Assembly: GCF_019931165.1 (NCBI RefSeq)
Contig: NZ_JAIOUP010000003.1
Coordinates: 1 to 64,000, forward strand
Direction: 5' to 3'
Source of the DNA: Schnuerera sp. xch1
GTDB taxonomy: Bacteria > Bacillota > Clostridia > Tissierellales > Tepidimicrobiaceae
Length of the DNA stretch: 64,000 nucleotides
A program made the position numbers and the translations under genes. The notes below the pieces were generated by a model, which worked only from the letters and a program-made list of their open reading frames with translations, was not told the DNA's origin and searched no databases. Below are positions 53,396-61,604 of the stretch, in pieces. Each line of letters begins with the position of its first letter. The first letter of the stretch is position 1.

Positions 53396-53566
53396 ATGAA
53401 ACAATATGAAGAAAAACTTAAAAATTATATGGTAGAAAACAACATATATGCAGAACAATTAATATTTAGTCAATCATGTCATTCTGTTCAAGAGGCAGCT
53501 CCATCCGTGGAGCTGCTGAGTTTGGGAGCACGATACGTCGTAGAACAGCGGGTTCCCAAAATCTGA
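53396..53566 (+). pseudogene. Truncated YbaK/EbsC-type aminoacyl-tRNA deacylase
   Basis: The first ~34 residues (MKQYEEKLKNYMVENNIYAE, then QLIFSQSCHSVQEA) match the start of YbaK/ProX-like deacylases (normally ~155 residues). At about 53495 the homology ends exactly at a hairpin (GCAGCTCC/GGAGCTGC, 53495-53516) and the frame runs into the array boundary element. A GGAGG site precedes the ATG. The rest of the gene was replaced by the boundary element. Confidence 0.75.
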
Positions 53567-53625
53567 GAATATATGAATGTAATAACTAGACTTCGGGAAC
53601 CCGCAGAACGTTAGATGAAAGGATG
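53528..53625. repeat. attC-like site A
   Basis: In order: box GCACGATACGTCGTAGAAC (53528-53546); stem arm GCGGGTTCCC (53548-53557); 37-base loop; arm GGGAACCCGC (53595-53604); AGAAC; boundary GTTAGATGAAAGGATG (53610-53625). GTTAGAT fits the integron R' consensus GTTRRRY. Confidence 0.65.
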
Positions 53626-53753
53626 ATATCAGAGCAGTTCTTTGGGAGTCTTGTTTGAAAAAACGCTGAAAAGGGGGATATGTATTGAGGAGCTGTCTAT
53701 GATTTATTTATAGAATATAGGATGTTAGTTTTTTATTTGAAGAGGAATTTAAG

Positions 53754-54193
53754 ATGAACAAAATTACATGTATCTGTTTAGGTTTAAGAAGCATGGAGAA
53801 ATCAGTAAAATTTTATAGAGATGAACTTGGATTTCAAACTGATGAAAAAGGAAATAATCCTGATGCAGTATTTTTTAATACACCTGAGACAAAATTTGAA
53901 CTGTTTCCTTTGGAGTTGTTAGCTAAAGACATTAGTAAGGAGAATACTCCAAAAAATAGCAAATGGTTTTGCTGGGATTACATTAGTATATAATGTTGAA
54001 AAAAAGAAGATGTTAATAAGGTTATTGAATTAGCTAGAAAAGCTGGTGCAAAAATAGTTAAAAAACCCCAAAATGTTTTTTGGGGGGAGGGTATCATGTG
54101 TATTTTGCTGATTTGGATGGTTATTATTGGGAAGTTGCTTGGGATCCGAAATTTGAATATGATGATAACGGTATGCTTGTATTTAATAGGTAA
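53754..54193 (+). pseudogene. Glyoxalase/VOC superfamily protein with two frameshifts
   Basis: The first frame reads ITCICLGLRSMEKSVKFYRD and FQTDEKGNNPDAVFFNT, a VOC (glyoxalase/bleomycin-resistance) half. At about 53965 it must shift (GFAGITLVYNVEKKEDVNKV), and at a G-run near 54084-54091 it shifts again (GYHVYFADLDGYYWEVAWDP). Put together it is a full-length VOC protein of ~145 residues. Because both shifts fall at simple sequence, a sequencing error is possible, though two in one gene argue for decay. Confidence 0.8.
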
Positions 54194-54340
54194 GTCCTAT
54201 ACTAAATCACAGTTTATCGAAGGGATCAAATAGAATCTAGTGTAGATAATCCTTATACTACACGGTGAATTATAGGGGTAAAAGATATCATCACTCCCTA
54301 AAACAATATATTTGCGCAAAAAGTGCATTTAGGTGTCAGT

Positions 54341-54454
54341 GTTAAGGCGTTGGTTCCACATTCCTTTGCTGGGAACACAAAGCTTCACCAGTGAGCCTAT
54401 CTCTGGAATTCGGCTCAAACATGTTGCAAATACGGAACGTTATGTGAAATAGCG
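54341..54454. repeat. attC-like site B
   Basis: Small inverted repeats (GTTCC/GGAAC near 54353-54375; GAGCC/GGCTC near 54393-54416) end in GCAAATACGGAAC and the boundary GTTATGTGAAATAGCG (54439-54454). The gap 54194-54340 between the VOC remnant and this site shows no gene. Confidence 0.55.
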
Positions 54455-54614
54455 ATTTGGAAGTTTTAAATTTCACGAAAGAGAAATCTATTCCACGTAA
54501 TGTTTAATGAAATTTCATATTGGCCAAATATTTTATAGTAGACAATGTCTATTTATGCCGTTTACATAATATCAATATTTTATTATCATACGATGAAAGT
54601 GAGGAGTTGGTTTA

Positions 54615-55100
54615 ATGTTTAGAAAAATGCGAAGAGGTAAGCAATTATTATCAATGGAAAAGACCATATCTATAATGAAAAGATGCACAAATGGTGTTTT
54701 AGCGTGCTTAGGTGATGAAGATTATCCTTACGCAGTTCCACTTAGCTATGTCTATTTTAATGAAAAAATTTATTTCCATTCAGCTAAAGATGGACATAAA
54801 ATCGATGCTATTATGAAAAACCCAAAGGTATCATTTTCAGTAATAGATGATGATACGATAGCAAGTGAAGAATATACTACTTATTTCCGGAGTGCTATTG
54901 CTTTTGGTAAAACACGAATTGCAGAAGGGGATGAAAGGCTAGAGGCTTTTGAGGCTTTAGTTGAAAAGTATTCAGAAGATCAACCTGAAGAAGACAAACA
55001 TAAGAAAATAACCGGATGTACTCAAGCTCATATTATTGCAATTGATGTTGAGCACATAACTGGCAAAGAAGCCATTGAATACGTCAACGCTAAAAGATAA
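54615..55100 (+). CDS. NimA-like FMN-binding protein (pyridoxamine oxidase superfamily)
   Basis: 161 residues. MRRGKQLLSMEKTISIMKRC starts the split-barrel fold; GVLACLGDEDYPYAVPLSYVYFNEKIYFHSAKDGHKIDAI-type core and YFRSAIAFGKTRI follow the pattern of NimA-type nitroimidazole reductases and related flavoproteins. It likely binds FMN. A role in detoxifying nitro compounds is possible but unproved. The last codons (GCTAAAAGATAAC) overlap the next boundary element. Confidence 0.8.
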   Translation: MFRKMRRGKQLLSMEKTISIMKRCTNGVLACLGDEDYPYAVPLSYVYFNEKIYFHSAKDGHKIDAIMKNPKVSFSVIDDDTIASEEYTTYFRSAIAFGKTRIAEGDERLEAFEALVEKYSEDQPEEDKHKKITGCTQAHIIAIDVEHITGKEAIEYVNAKR

Positions 55101-55133
55101 CGATAGCAAGAACGAACGTTACAGGACAGATAG
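55088..55133. repeat. attC-like site C (short)
   Basis: CGCTAAAAGATAAC (55088-55101) then CGAAC and boundary GTTACAGGACAGATAG (55118-55133). The first box overlaps the stop of the NimA-like gene and partly complements that unit's own start (54439-54454; shared ends CGCTA and ATAAC). There is little room for a hairpin. Confidence 0.45.
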
Positions 55134-55188
55134 TTCATGGCTGCGCCTCCATGCGTGGACTTTATAGGAGAAAAATGAGGTGTTTAAA

Positions 55189-56229
55189 ATGTTAAACTTA
55201 GTAAAACCACAAAGATTAAAAAAAGGTGATAAAGTAGCTACTGTAAGTCTTTCTTGGGGCGGTGCAGGAGATGCTGATTTACGATGGAGATACGAACTTG
55301 GTAAAAAACGCTTAAACGAACAATTCGGATTAGAAGTTATAGAAATGCCCCATACATTAAAAGGTTCTGAATATCTATACAATCATCCTGAAAAAAGAGC
55401 AGAAGATTATATGAATGCCTTTTTAGACCCATCTATAAAAGCAATTTTTTCATGTATTGGTGGGGAGGAAAGTATTAGAATGTTACCTTATATTGATTTT
55501 GACATTATTAGAAATAACCCCAAAATATTTATAGGATATTCAGATAGCACAATTGCACATTTTATGTGTATAAAAGGCAATCTTTCAAGCTTTTATGGTC
55601 CTTCAATTTTAGCGGAGTTTGCGGAAAATATCAAAATATTTGATTATACGAAATACTGGTTTAAAAAAACGCTATTTCAAGATTCTATTATTGGTAATAT
55701 TCCAGCAGCAGATATGTGGACTGGCGAACGTATTGAATGGCTGGAAAAGAATAAATATATTGCTAAAACAATGGAAGTAAATCAAGGATATGAGTTTTTA
55801 CAAGGAAAAGGAAATGTGCAAGGTCGTTTAATTGGTGGTTGCATCGAAGTGCTTGAAATGATGAAAGGGACTTCCTTATGGCCATCCATTGATGCTTTTG
55901 AAGATTCCTTTCTATTTTTCGAAACTTCGGAAGATATGCCGGAACCTACTTATATAGAATATTGGTTAAGAAATTATGGAAGTCAAGGAATTCTGCAAAA
56001 TGCAAAAGCTATATTATGGGGGAAACCATATCAGGGAAAATATTATGAGGAATATAAGAATGCAATTATTAAAGTAGTTATAAATGAGCTTGGTTTAATA
56101 GATTTACCTATAATATATAACATGACATTTGGACATAACCAACCGATGATGTGTTTGCCTTACGGTGCATTGGCCGAAATAAATTGTGATACACGAACTT
56201 TTTCAATACTTGAATCAGGTGTAATATAA
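55189..56229 (+). CDS. LD-carboxypeptidase family (MccF-like, peptidase S66)
   Basis: 346 residues, full length. S66 features: GDKVATVSLSWGGAG at the start, nucleophile Ser in FIGYSDSTIAH (about 112-122), Glu in FFETSEDMPEP and His in MTFGHNQPMM. MccF-type enzymes cleave microcin C-like peptidyl-nucleotides; LdcA-type trim peptidoglycan tetrapeptides. The insertion pattern favours MccF, giving self-immunity or antibiotic resistance (inference). The ATG at 55189 follows GAGG by eight bases. Confidence 0.88.
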   Translation: MLNLVKPQRLKKGDKVATVSLSWGGAGDADLRWRYELGKKRLNEQFGLEVIEMPHTLKGSEYLYNHPEKRAEDYMNAFLDPSIKAIFSCIGGEESIRMLPYIDFDIIRNNPKIFIGYSDSTIAHFMCIKGNLSSFYGPSILAEFAENIKIFDYTKYWFKKTLFQDSIIGNIPAADMWTGERIEWLEKNKYIAKTMEVNQGYEFLQGKGNVQGRLIGGCIEVLEMMKGTSLWPSIDAFEDSFLFFETSEDMPEPTYIEYWLRNYGSQGILQNAKAILWGKPYQGKYYEEYKNAIIKVVINELGLIDLPIIYNMTFGHNQPMMCLPYGALAEINCDTRTFSILESGVI

Positions 56230-56300
56230 CCTCACTAAATGGGTTTAGTTTTTAATTCGGGAAAGATACATTTTTATATTTTATGTGATAGAGGCTTAAT

Positions 56301-56501
56301 AAGAAAATAGAGTTATTTGAAAAGGAGTTTGAAGAATTAAAAACTAATATAAATAATAAAAATATAGCAACTCATCAAATTTATGATTTGTTATTTATCT
56401 TATTTGAAATGGCACCCGAGTACAATGTTGATTTCATAATAATTATAAATTCATTGCTAATTAACCTTATGAATATTATATTAAGAAAGCTCTATAGATA
56501 A
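56301..56501 (+). pseudogene. 5'-truncated reading frame, unknown
   Basis: Open for 66 codons (KKIELFEKEFEELKTNINNK, then IATHQIYDLLFILFEMAPEY) with no usable start codon. The steady helical pattern looks like a real protein end, but no family is recognised. Bases 56502-56620 show nothing. Confidence 0.35.
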
Positions 56502-56626
56502 ATTAGAAAGATATTAAGGATTTGATTGTACTTAAAGAAATTATAAATTATTAGGAAGATGAAAATTGTATGGTGTTAGAGGAAAATACGATAAAACAAT
56601 AAGGAATATATAGAGGTCTATGCCTT

Positions 56627-56677
56627 CGATGTCCAGTTCAGGGACATCGCAAATATGGGACGTGATACGCAATTTGG
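56627..56677. repeat. attC-like site D
   Basis: Hairpin CGATGTCC (56627-56634) / GGACATCG (56642-56649), then CAAATATGGGAC and boundary GTGATACGCAATTTGG (56662-56677). The stretch GCAAATAyGGrAC is shared with site B. GTGATACGCAATT partly complements 57793-57805 at the end of the same unit. Confidence 0.55.
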
Positions 56678-56714
56678 AAATGAAAAGAACTAAAGTTGAG
56701 GGGAGGGGAATCTG

Positions 56715-57788
56715 ATGCAAAAACATATTCATACATCTGAAATTCTTATTAAGGCTTTTGAATTCGAAATATTATGTGCTAAGATTTTTGAGATAAAAGG
56801 AATTACAGTTGAAAGAGACGTGATATTAAAAAAAGAAAATATGCATTGGGAAGTTGACCTAATGTTAACAGACAATAATAATAAAAAAATTATAGTTGAA
56901 ACCAAATATTACAGAACAAGAAAACCTAATAAGATTATGCTTGAAAAAGCAATTAATAAGATCAAAATAATTGGTGAAAAGTTTGGTATTAAAAATCAAA
57001 TGTTAATAGTTGGAATGCCTTTGGACAACAGTATTAAATCACAATTATCAGATGCCTACAATATAAAAGTATTAGATAGCAGTAATTTGTTATCTTTAAT
57101 AAATGATAATGAAGAACTTCGCAACAAGTTTAATAATTTAATGAGTGATATTCTTGTTAAAGTAGAAGACAAAGAAAAAGCTGAAGAAATTGATTTAAAA
57201 TATTTATTTCAACAGAATAAGGGAAATATACTTATAGAAAAATTGTGTATAGACAATGCTAGCCAAAGACTTTGGAATGAACTTGAAAATATAACTTGTG
57301 GAAAAGAATCTTTTACTGAGTATGAAAATAAATGTACTGAAATTATAAAATATTTATTTGATGAAAATTTGAACGGTTGGAATAAACAATTAAGGACAGA
57401 TGATGAATTAAATCGATATGACTTAGTATGTAGAGTAAAAAGAGGAAATGAATTTTGGGAATTTCTAATTAATGAGTTTCATTCAAGGTATGTTGTATTT
57501 GAATTCAAAAACTATTGTAATAAAGTTAAACAAACACAAGTATATACAACAGAAAAATACCTATTTCAAAAAGCCCTTAGAAATGTATGTTTTATGATTT
57601 CACGTAATGGTTTAGATGATAATGCATTAATTGCAACAATGGGAATTTTAAGAGAAACTGGAAAGTTAATAATTGATTTAAAAGATACAGACCTTTATAA
57701 AATGTTGAAACTCAAAGAGTCTGGAGATGAACCTTCAGATTATTTATTTGAAATAATAGATGCAACCTTATTAAAGTTATCGAAATGA
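56715..57788 (+). CDS. Protein with two restriction-nuclease-like domains
   Basis: 357 residues. An N-terminal Mrr/PD-(D/E)XK-like region has WEVDLMLTDNNNKKIIVETKYY (Asp then E-x-K, about 43-64). A second, separate core in the C-terminal half reads RYDLVCRVKRGNEFWEFL and YVVFEFKNYCNKVKQTQVYT (Asp then E-x-K, about 235-280), followed by NVCFMISRNGLDDNAL. The two are joined by a helical linker. No helicase or methylase is next to it. It may be an anti-phage nuclease, or a DNA-repair factor. AGGGGAGGGG precedes the ATG. Confidence 0.75.
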   Translation: MQKHIHTSEILIKAFEFEILCAKIFEIKGITVERDVILKKENMHWEVDLMLTDNNNKKIIVETKYYRTRKPNKIMLEKAINKIKIIGEKFGIKNQMLIVGMPLDNSIKSQLSDAYNIKVLDSSNLLSLINDNEELRNKFNNLMSDILVKVEDKEKAEEIDLKYLFQQNKGNILIEKLCIDNASQRLWNELENITCGKESFTEYENKCTEIIKYLFDENLNGWNKQLRTDDELNRYDLVCRVKRGNEFWEFLINEFHSRYVVFEFKNYCNKVKQTQVYTTEKYLFQKALRNVCFMISRNGLDDNALIATMGILRETGKLIIDLKDTDLYKMLKLKESGDEPSDYLFEIIDATLLKLSK

Positions 57789-57792
57789 TTTT

Positions 57793-57875
57793 AACTGCGT
57801 ATAATAAAATATCTTCGTTCACTACGCATATCCCTTCACTGGGTGCAAGCACCGCCAAAGAAGCCATTGAATAAA
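57793..57875. repeat. End element of the nuclease unit
   Basis: AACTGCGTATAAT (57793-57805) contains TGCGTAT, the exact complement of ATACGCA at the start of the unit (56662-56677). TGCGTA (57796-57801) also pairs with TACGCA (57823-57828). A 20-base copy of the end of the NimA-like gene (AAAGAAGCCATTGAATA) occurs at 57864-57880. The matching right boundary is not clear. Confidence 0.5.
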
Positions 57876-57947
57876 TATTGATATTTGATACCTGTCCGGA
57901 ATCTTAGTATAATTAATATTAGAATAAGTATTCGGAAGGTTAAGAGT

Positions 57948-58280
57948 ATGAGCAAAGTGTTTAATAATTTGCTAAAACACATAGATAAACTACCATATAC
58001 GAAAAAAGAGTAGGTTTATCAGTGGGTTAAACGCTATGTTCAACCTTCTCCTGTTGGTGGTCGTCTAATCAATGAAATGAGAGAAACTCGTTTTAAAGAA
58101 GGATTTAAATACCCTCATTATTCACCTGAACACGTTGTTAGATTCAGTAAATATAATGGCCGTCAATGCTATCGCTATAAGTGTTATAGTAAGGTATTTA
58201 CTGATACAACAGAAATACCGTTCTTTATCGCACTCGAAAGGGCAATGAGTGGATTACTTTTGTCAAAATTCAATATTTAG
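57948..58280 (+). pseudogene. IS1595-type transposase, N-terminal remnant
   Basis: The frame from ATG 57948 is interrupted by TAG at 58011 and continues to 58280. It contains SPEHVVRFSKYNGRQCYRYK and CYSKVFTDTTEIPFF, the zinc-ribbon-like DNA-binding head of IS1595/ISXO2-type transposases (HVV..GKYNGRQRYRCK.C.KTFTD.T). Most zinc Cys are already lost and the DDE catalytic part is absent. Confidence 0.65.
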
Positions 58281-58346
58281 TCCTTATTCTATTAATGGTG
58301 CAGAAGAAATGAAGAAGCATCTATGTCTTAGGAGGTAAAAGAAATA

Positions 58347-58580
58347 TTGAAATTATTAAACAAAATATTTAATGATAAATATTACAGTATTAAAAATTTT
58401 GAACAAGAAGGTAAAATATATGAAATTTTAGGGGTAAAATGGTTTAAAAGGATGCTACTCCATATAGCAAGGAATAGAAAAAATGAAGTACCATTTAATG
58501 TCATAACAAATATATATCCAATTTTTCTACAAAGATATAATCGAATTAGAATTAAGAGAGTTCTTCAAAAAATGAAATAA
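58347..58580 (+). CDS. Small protein, possibly shortened acyltransferase-like
   Basis: 77 residues: NFEQEGKIYEILGVKWFKRMLLHIAR, then a jump to ITNIYPIFLQRYNRIRIKRVLQ. These two pieces recall the start and end of the CrtO-type glycosyl-diaponeurosporenoate acyltransferase group (W.KNG..YE.LGIK.WK; ..QRYNR.R), with the middle missing. TTG start after GGAGG. It may be a deleted pseudogene. Between 58581 and 58868 there is only a decayed frame (SIEDTTEGIHISPHMGSSSS near 58705-58765) of unknown origin. Confidence 0.45.
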   Translation: MKLLNKIFNDKYYSIKNFEQEGKIYEILGVKWFKRMLLHIARNRKNEVPFNVITNIYPIFLQRYNRIRIKRVLQKMK

Positions 58581-58868
58581 ATAGATAGAAAAAAATAATT
58601 ATTGCTTTTAATAAGGTGAAAAATTTTCAGATGTTAAATATTATGTTGAAAAGTTCTTTTTTACAAGAATAGGATTGAAACTACTATTCTATATAATTTT
58701 CAAAGCATTGAAGATACTACGGAGGGCATACATATTTCACCACATATGGGTTCAAGCAGTTCTGAAAACTTATTTTATAATAATGATCTGGAGTTAATAA
58801 AGAAGTCATTGAATTTTTCTCTAAATTTGTAGTTAAGATACATTCTTTTTATGTGGGAGATGATAATT

Positions 58869-59408
58869 TTGAATGAAAAGAAATATGTATTAAAAAATGA
58901 AGAAGAATTAGTTATTAGAAAAGCTAACTCAAGTGATGCTTTAAGGGTAATTGAGTATGTAAAAAAAGTAGCTAATGAATCAGATTATTTAACATTTAGT
59001 TCAGAAGAATTTAACATGACTGTTGATGAAGAAAAAGAGTATATAAAAAATATAAATCAAAGAAATAATTGTTTATTTTTAATAGCAGAAGTTAGCGGGA
59101 AGATTGTAGGAAATTTAAATTTTAACGGAAATGATAGATTACGAATTAGTCATATGGGGGAATTTGGTATTTCAGTTGTAAAGGAGTATTGGGGGAAAGG
59201 AGTAGGGTCTAAGTTATTAAAATATTTAATTGAATGGAGTAAAAAAACAAAAATTATAAAAAAAATCAATCTAGTAGTAAGAGAGGATAATCAGCGTGCT
59301 ATTGAATTATATAAAAGATTTGGTTTTGAAAAAGAAGGAATTATCACAAGATATTTTTATTTAAATAATAAATTTTATAATGCGATGCAAATGGGATTAA
59401 AGTTATAA
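58869..59408 (+). CDS. GNAT family N-acetyltransferase
   Basis: 179 residues, RimJ/RimL-like GNAT. LVIRKANSSDALRVIEYV opens the fold; EFGISVVKEYWGKGVGSKLLKYLIEW holds the acetyl-CoA loop (GKGVGS); INLVVREDNQRAIELYKRFGFEKEGII is motif B. Such enzymes can inactivate drugs or modify proteins; the substrate is unknown. The TTG at 58869 is nine bases after GGGAG; ATG 58860 abuts that site and is less likely. Confidence 0.87.
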   Translation: MNEKKYVLKNEEELVIRKANSSDALRVIEYVKKVANESDYLTFSSEEFNMTVDEEKEYIKNINQRNNCLFLIAEVSGKIVGNLNFNGNDRLRISHMGEFGISVVKEYWGKGVGSKLLKYLIEWSKKTKIIKKINLVVREDNQRAIELYKRFGFEKEGIITRYFYLNNKFYNAMQMGLKL

Positions 59409-59429
59409 ATAATTAAGTAGGCTCGAAAA

Positions 59430-59548
59430 AATTTCGCATAGCATTGGGATTAAGATTTTGTTGCCGCTGCATCCAAATTCATTCGTCAATGGCAGTCGAC
59501 CTAAGACTCATGAACTTCTCAGATCCCCGGTACGCTAGCTGAAATTCC
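59430..59548. repeat. attC-like site E (GCTA/TAGC variant)
   Basis: Box AATTTCGCATAGC (59430-59442) and boundary GCTAGCTGAAATTCC (59534-59548) complement each other at 10 of 13 positions. In both the usual AAC/GTT core is replaced by AGC/GCT. Between them lies GC-richer sequence with small inverted repeats. Confidence 0.6.
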
Positions 59549-59578
59549 GATAGAATAGTAAATTTAGGAGATGAAAGC

Positions 59579-60202
59579 ATGTTAAAAGAACCAAGTTGGT
59601 TAATTTATGCTAAGAAATTGCAGGCAATTGCACAAGCAGGATTAACTTATTCTAAAGATAAATATGATATAGAAAGATTTGAGGAAATTCGAAATATTAG
59701 TGTAGATATACTAAATAACTATACCAATATAGAACATGGAAAAATTAAAGAACTATTTGCGAATGAGAATGGTTATCCTACACCAAAAGTTGATGTTCGT
59801 GCTGCAATATTTAAAGATAAAAAGATATTGCTAGTAAAGGAAAAGATAGATGGATTTTGGTCTTTACCTGGTGGTTGGGCAGATGTTGATTTATCATTAT
59901 AAGAAAACATAATTAAAGAGGCACGAGAAGAAGCTGGAGTAGAGATAAATCCTAAAAGAATAATAGCTATATTAGATAGAAAAAAACATAATGATCCTCC
60001 AATGTCATATGGAGTATATAAAGTATTTGTTGAGTGTAATTTTATTACCATGAAATTTGAAAACAATATAGAAACATCTAATGCTAATTTTTTTGCAGAA
60101 GATGATTTACCTCCATTATCTACGGGCCGAAATACAGAAGGACAAATAAAGATGTGTTTTCGAGCTACGGAGAATGAATTCCACGAAACTATATTTGATT
60201 AA
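59579..60202 (+). pseudogene. NUDIX hydrolase with one in-frame stop
   Basis: The reading frame is intact from ATG 59579 to 60202 except for a single TAA at 59900-59902. The N-terminal helical domain (SWLIYAKKLQAIAQAGLTYS) and Nudix domain are those of the ADP-ribose/CoA-type hydrolases next to it in sequence databases. The stop falls inside the Nudix box (GGWADVDLSL-stop-ENIIKEAREEAGVEI), where Tyr or a similar residue is expected, so the box is cut in two. Everything else is preserved, so the mutation is recent or a sequencing error. Confidence 0.85.
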
Positions 60203-60204
60203 AA

Positions 60205-60268
60205 CCGTAGCCAAGTCTGGCTAAGGTTGATGAACTTCATAAACTAGCAGACGTTAGAAGAAATAACT
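60205..60268. repeat. attC-like site F
   Basis: CCGTAGC (60205-60211), hairpin TAGCCA-agtc-TGGCTA (60208-60223), then boundary GTTAGAAGAAATAACT (60253-60268). The TAGC core agrees with the GCTA start of this unit at 59534. Confidence 0.55.
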
Positions 60269-60377
60269 AAGATTAATATTATTTTGATAAAATACATAGG
60301 TATATTTAAAAGATTGGAAAAATATTTTTCACATCTAAATAAATTTTTCTTGAAAATTATTGTGGAGGAAATGACTT

Positions 60378-60857
60378 ATGAAATCCTTAATTATATATTA
60401 CTCTAATTATAAAGGTAATACTGAAAAAATAGCACAACTATTTGGTAAGGAAATAAATTCGGAGTTGATTAATATAAAGGATGTTAATAATGTTGATATA
60501 AAAGATTATAACTTAATTGGATTTGGGTCCGGAGTATACAAGGAGAGTATGTCACCAAAGTTGTTTAGATTAGCAGAAAAATTGGATTTACGAGATAAAA
60601 ATGTTTTTGTATTTTCAACCAGTGGAGTTGGTATAAAATTTTATAATAAGAAACTGATTAAGTTCCTAGAATCTAAAGGGGCAATAAACAAGGGTAGCTT
60701 TGCTTGTAAGGGTAGTTTTGTTGCACAGGAATTCACTAACAATAAACTTTTTGGTATTATTTTTACTATTATAGGCATATTGTCGCGGGGGCATCCAAAT
60801 GATAAAGACTTAAAAAAAGCAAAAAAATTTATTGAGAAGGTATTGAATTTACTTTGA
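60378..60857 (+). CDS. Flavodoxin family protein
   Basis: 159 residues. The FMN phosphate loop is YYSNYKGNTEKIA (about 7-19); GFGSGVYKESMSPKLF and VFSTSGVG supply the isoalloxazine loops. The closest type is the flavodoxin-domain protein of the PgrK/HemG-like small group that acts with anaerobic reductases. Redox partner unknown. GGAGG precedes the ATG at a 10-base distance. Confidence 0.87.
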   Translation: MKSLIIYYSNYKGNTEKIAQLFGKEINSELINIKDVNNVDIKDYNLIGFGSGVYKESMSPKLFRLAEKLDLRDKNVFVFSTSGVGIKFYNKKLIKFLESKGAINKGSFACKGSFVAQEFTNNKLFGIIFTIIGILSRGHPNDKDLKKAKKFIEKVLNLL

Positions 60858-60862
60858 ATTTT

Positions 60863-61044
60863 CGCTATTTCACATAACAGCAGATTTGACGCAAGGATGC
60901 CTACTAAAAAGGAAGGATACACGATAATTCCTACCATTCGTTTTGATGCCACAGTGTCTGTGAACCACACGCTGCGTCACTTTTTTGACAAAGGTATTGA
61001 AAAAAGGAACATCAGAAATTGCAAGTACGTTAGATGAAATTGAG
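60863..61044. repeat. attC-like site G (long)
   Basis: Box CGCTATTTCACATAAC (60863-60878), an inner pair TGACGCA/TGCGTCA (near 60888-60894 and 60973-60979), and boundary GTTAGATGAAATTGAG (61029-61044). The box is the exact reverse complement of boundary B (54439-54454) and pairs at 11 of 16 with this unit's own start (60253-60268). Confidence 0.6.
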
Positions 61045-61080
61045 TAATAGTTAAAAACATTAAATTGAAAGGAGATAAGT

Positions 61081-61521
61081 ATGAAATATCCTGAGCCAAC
61101 AGTAGGAGCAGTAATATTTAATCCTGATAATAAAATTCTTCTTTGCAAATCACATAAGTGGCATAATAAATATATAATTCCTGGTGGTCATATTGAATTA
61201 GGAGAAAAAATGGAAGAAGCTTTGAAAAGAGAAATACTAGAAGAGACAGGTTTGGAAATTTATGATATTCATTTGATTAGTATAAAGGAAAGTGTTTATA
61301 ATAAAGTCTTTCATGAAAAAAAGCATTTTATATTTATTGATTACATATGCAAGACTGATTCATATAATGTAATTTTGAATGAAGAAGCGCAAGAATATGA
61401 ATGGGTAGATTTAAATGAAATTGATAATTATGAATTAGGTGGATTTGTTAAACCATTGTTAAAAGAAATTAAAAATAAAAAAGAATCAAAATCTAAAATC
61501 GAAATTTTCTATGGTTATTGA
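61081..61521 (+). CDS. NUDIX hydrolase
   Basis: 146 residues. Complete Nudix box: GGHIELGEKMEEALKREILE then ETGLEI (about 36-61). The preceding HKWHNKYIIPGG is typical of the ADP-ribose pyrophosphatase/MutT side of the family. It hydrolyses a nucleoside diphosphate linked to another moiety; the substrate is open. AAAGGAG precedes the ATG. Confidence 0.9.
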   Translation: MKYPEPTVGAVIFNPDNKILLCKSHKWHNKYIIPGGHIELGEKMEEALKREILEETGLEIYDIHLISIKESVYNKVFHEKKHFIFIDYICKTDSYNVILNEEAQEYEWVDLNEIDNYELGGFVKPLLKEIKNKKESKSKIEIFYGY

Positions 61522-61604
61522 TTTATTAATAAGATTAGCAACTACATAAGGAATACTATATATAAGGTTAAATAAAAAACTATAAAAGCATAAAACATGG
61601 GCTA

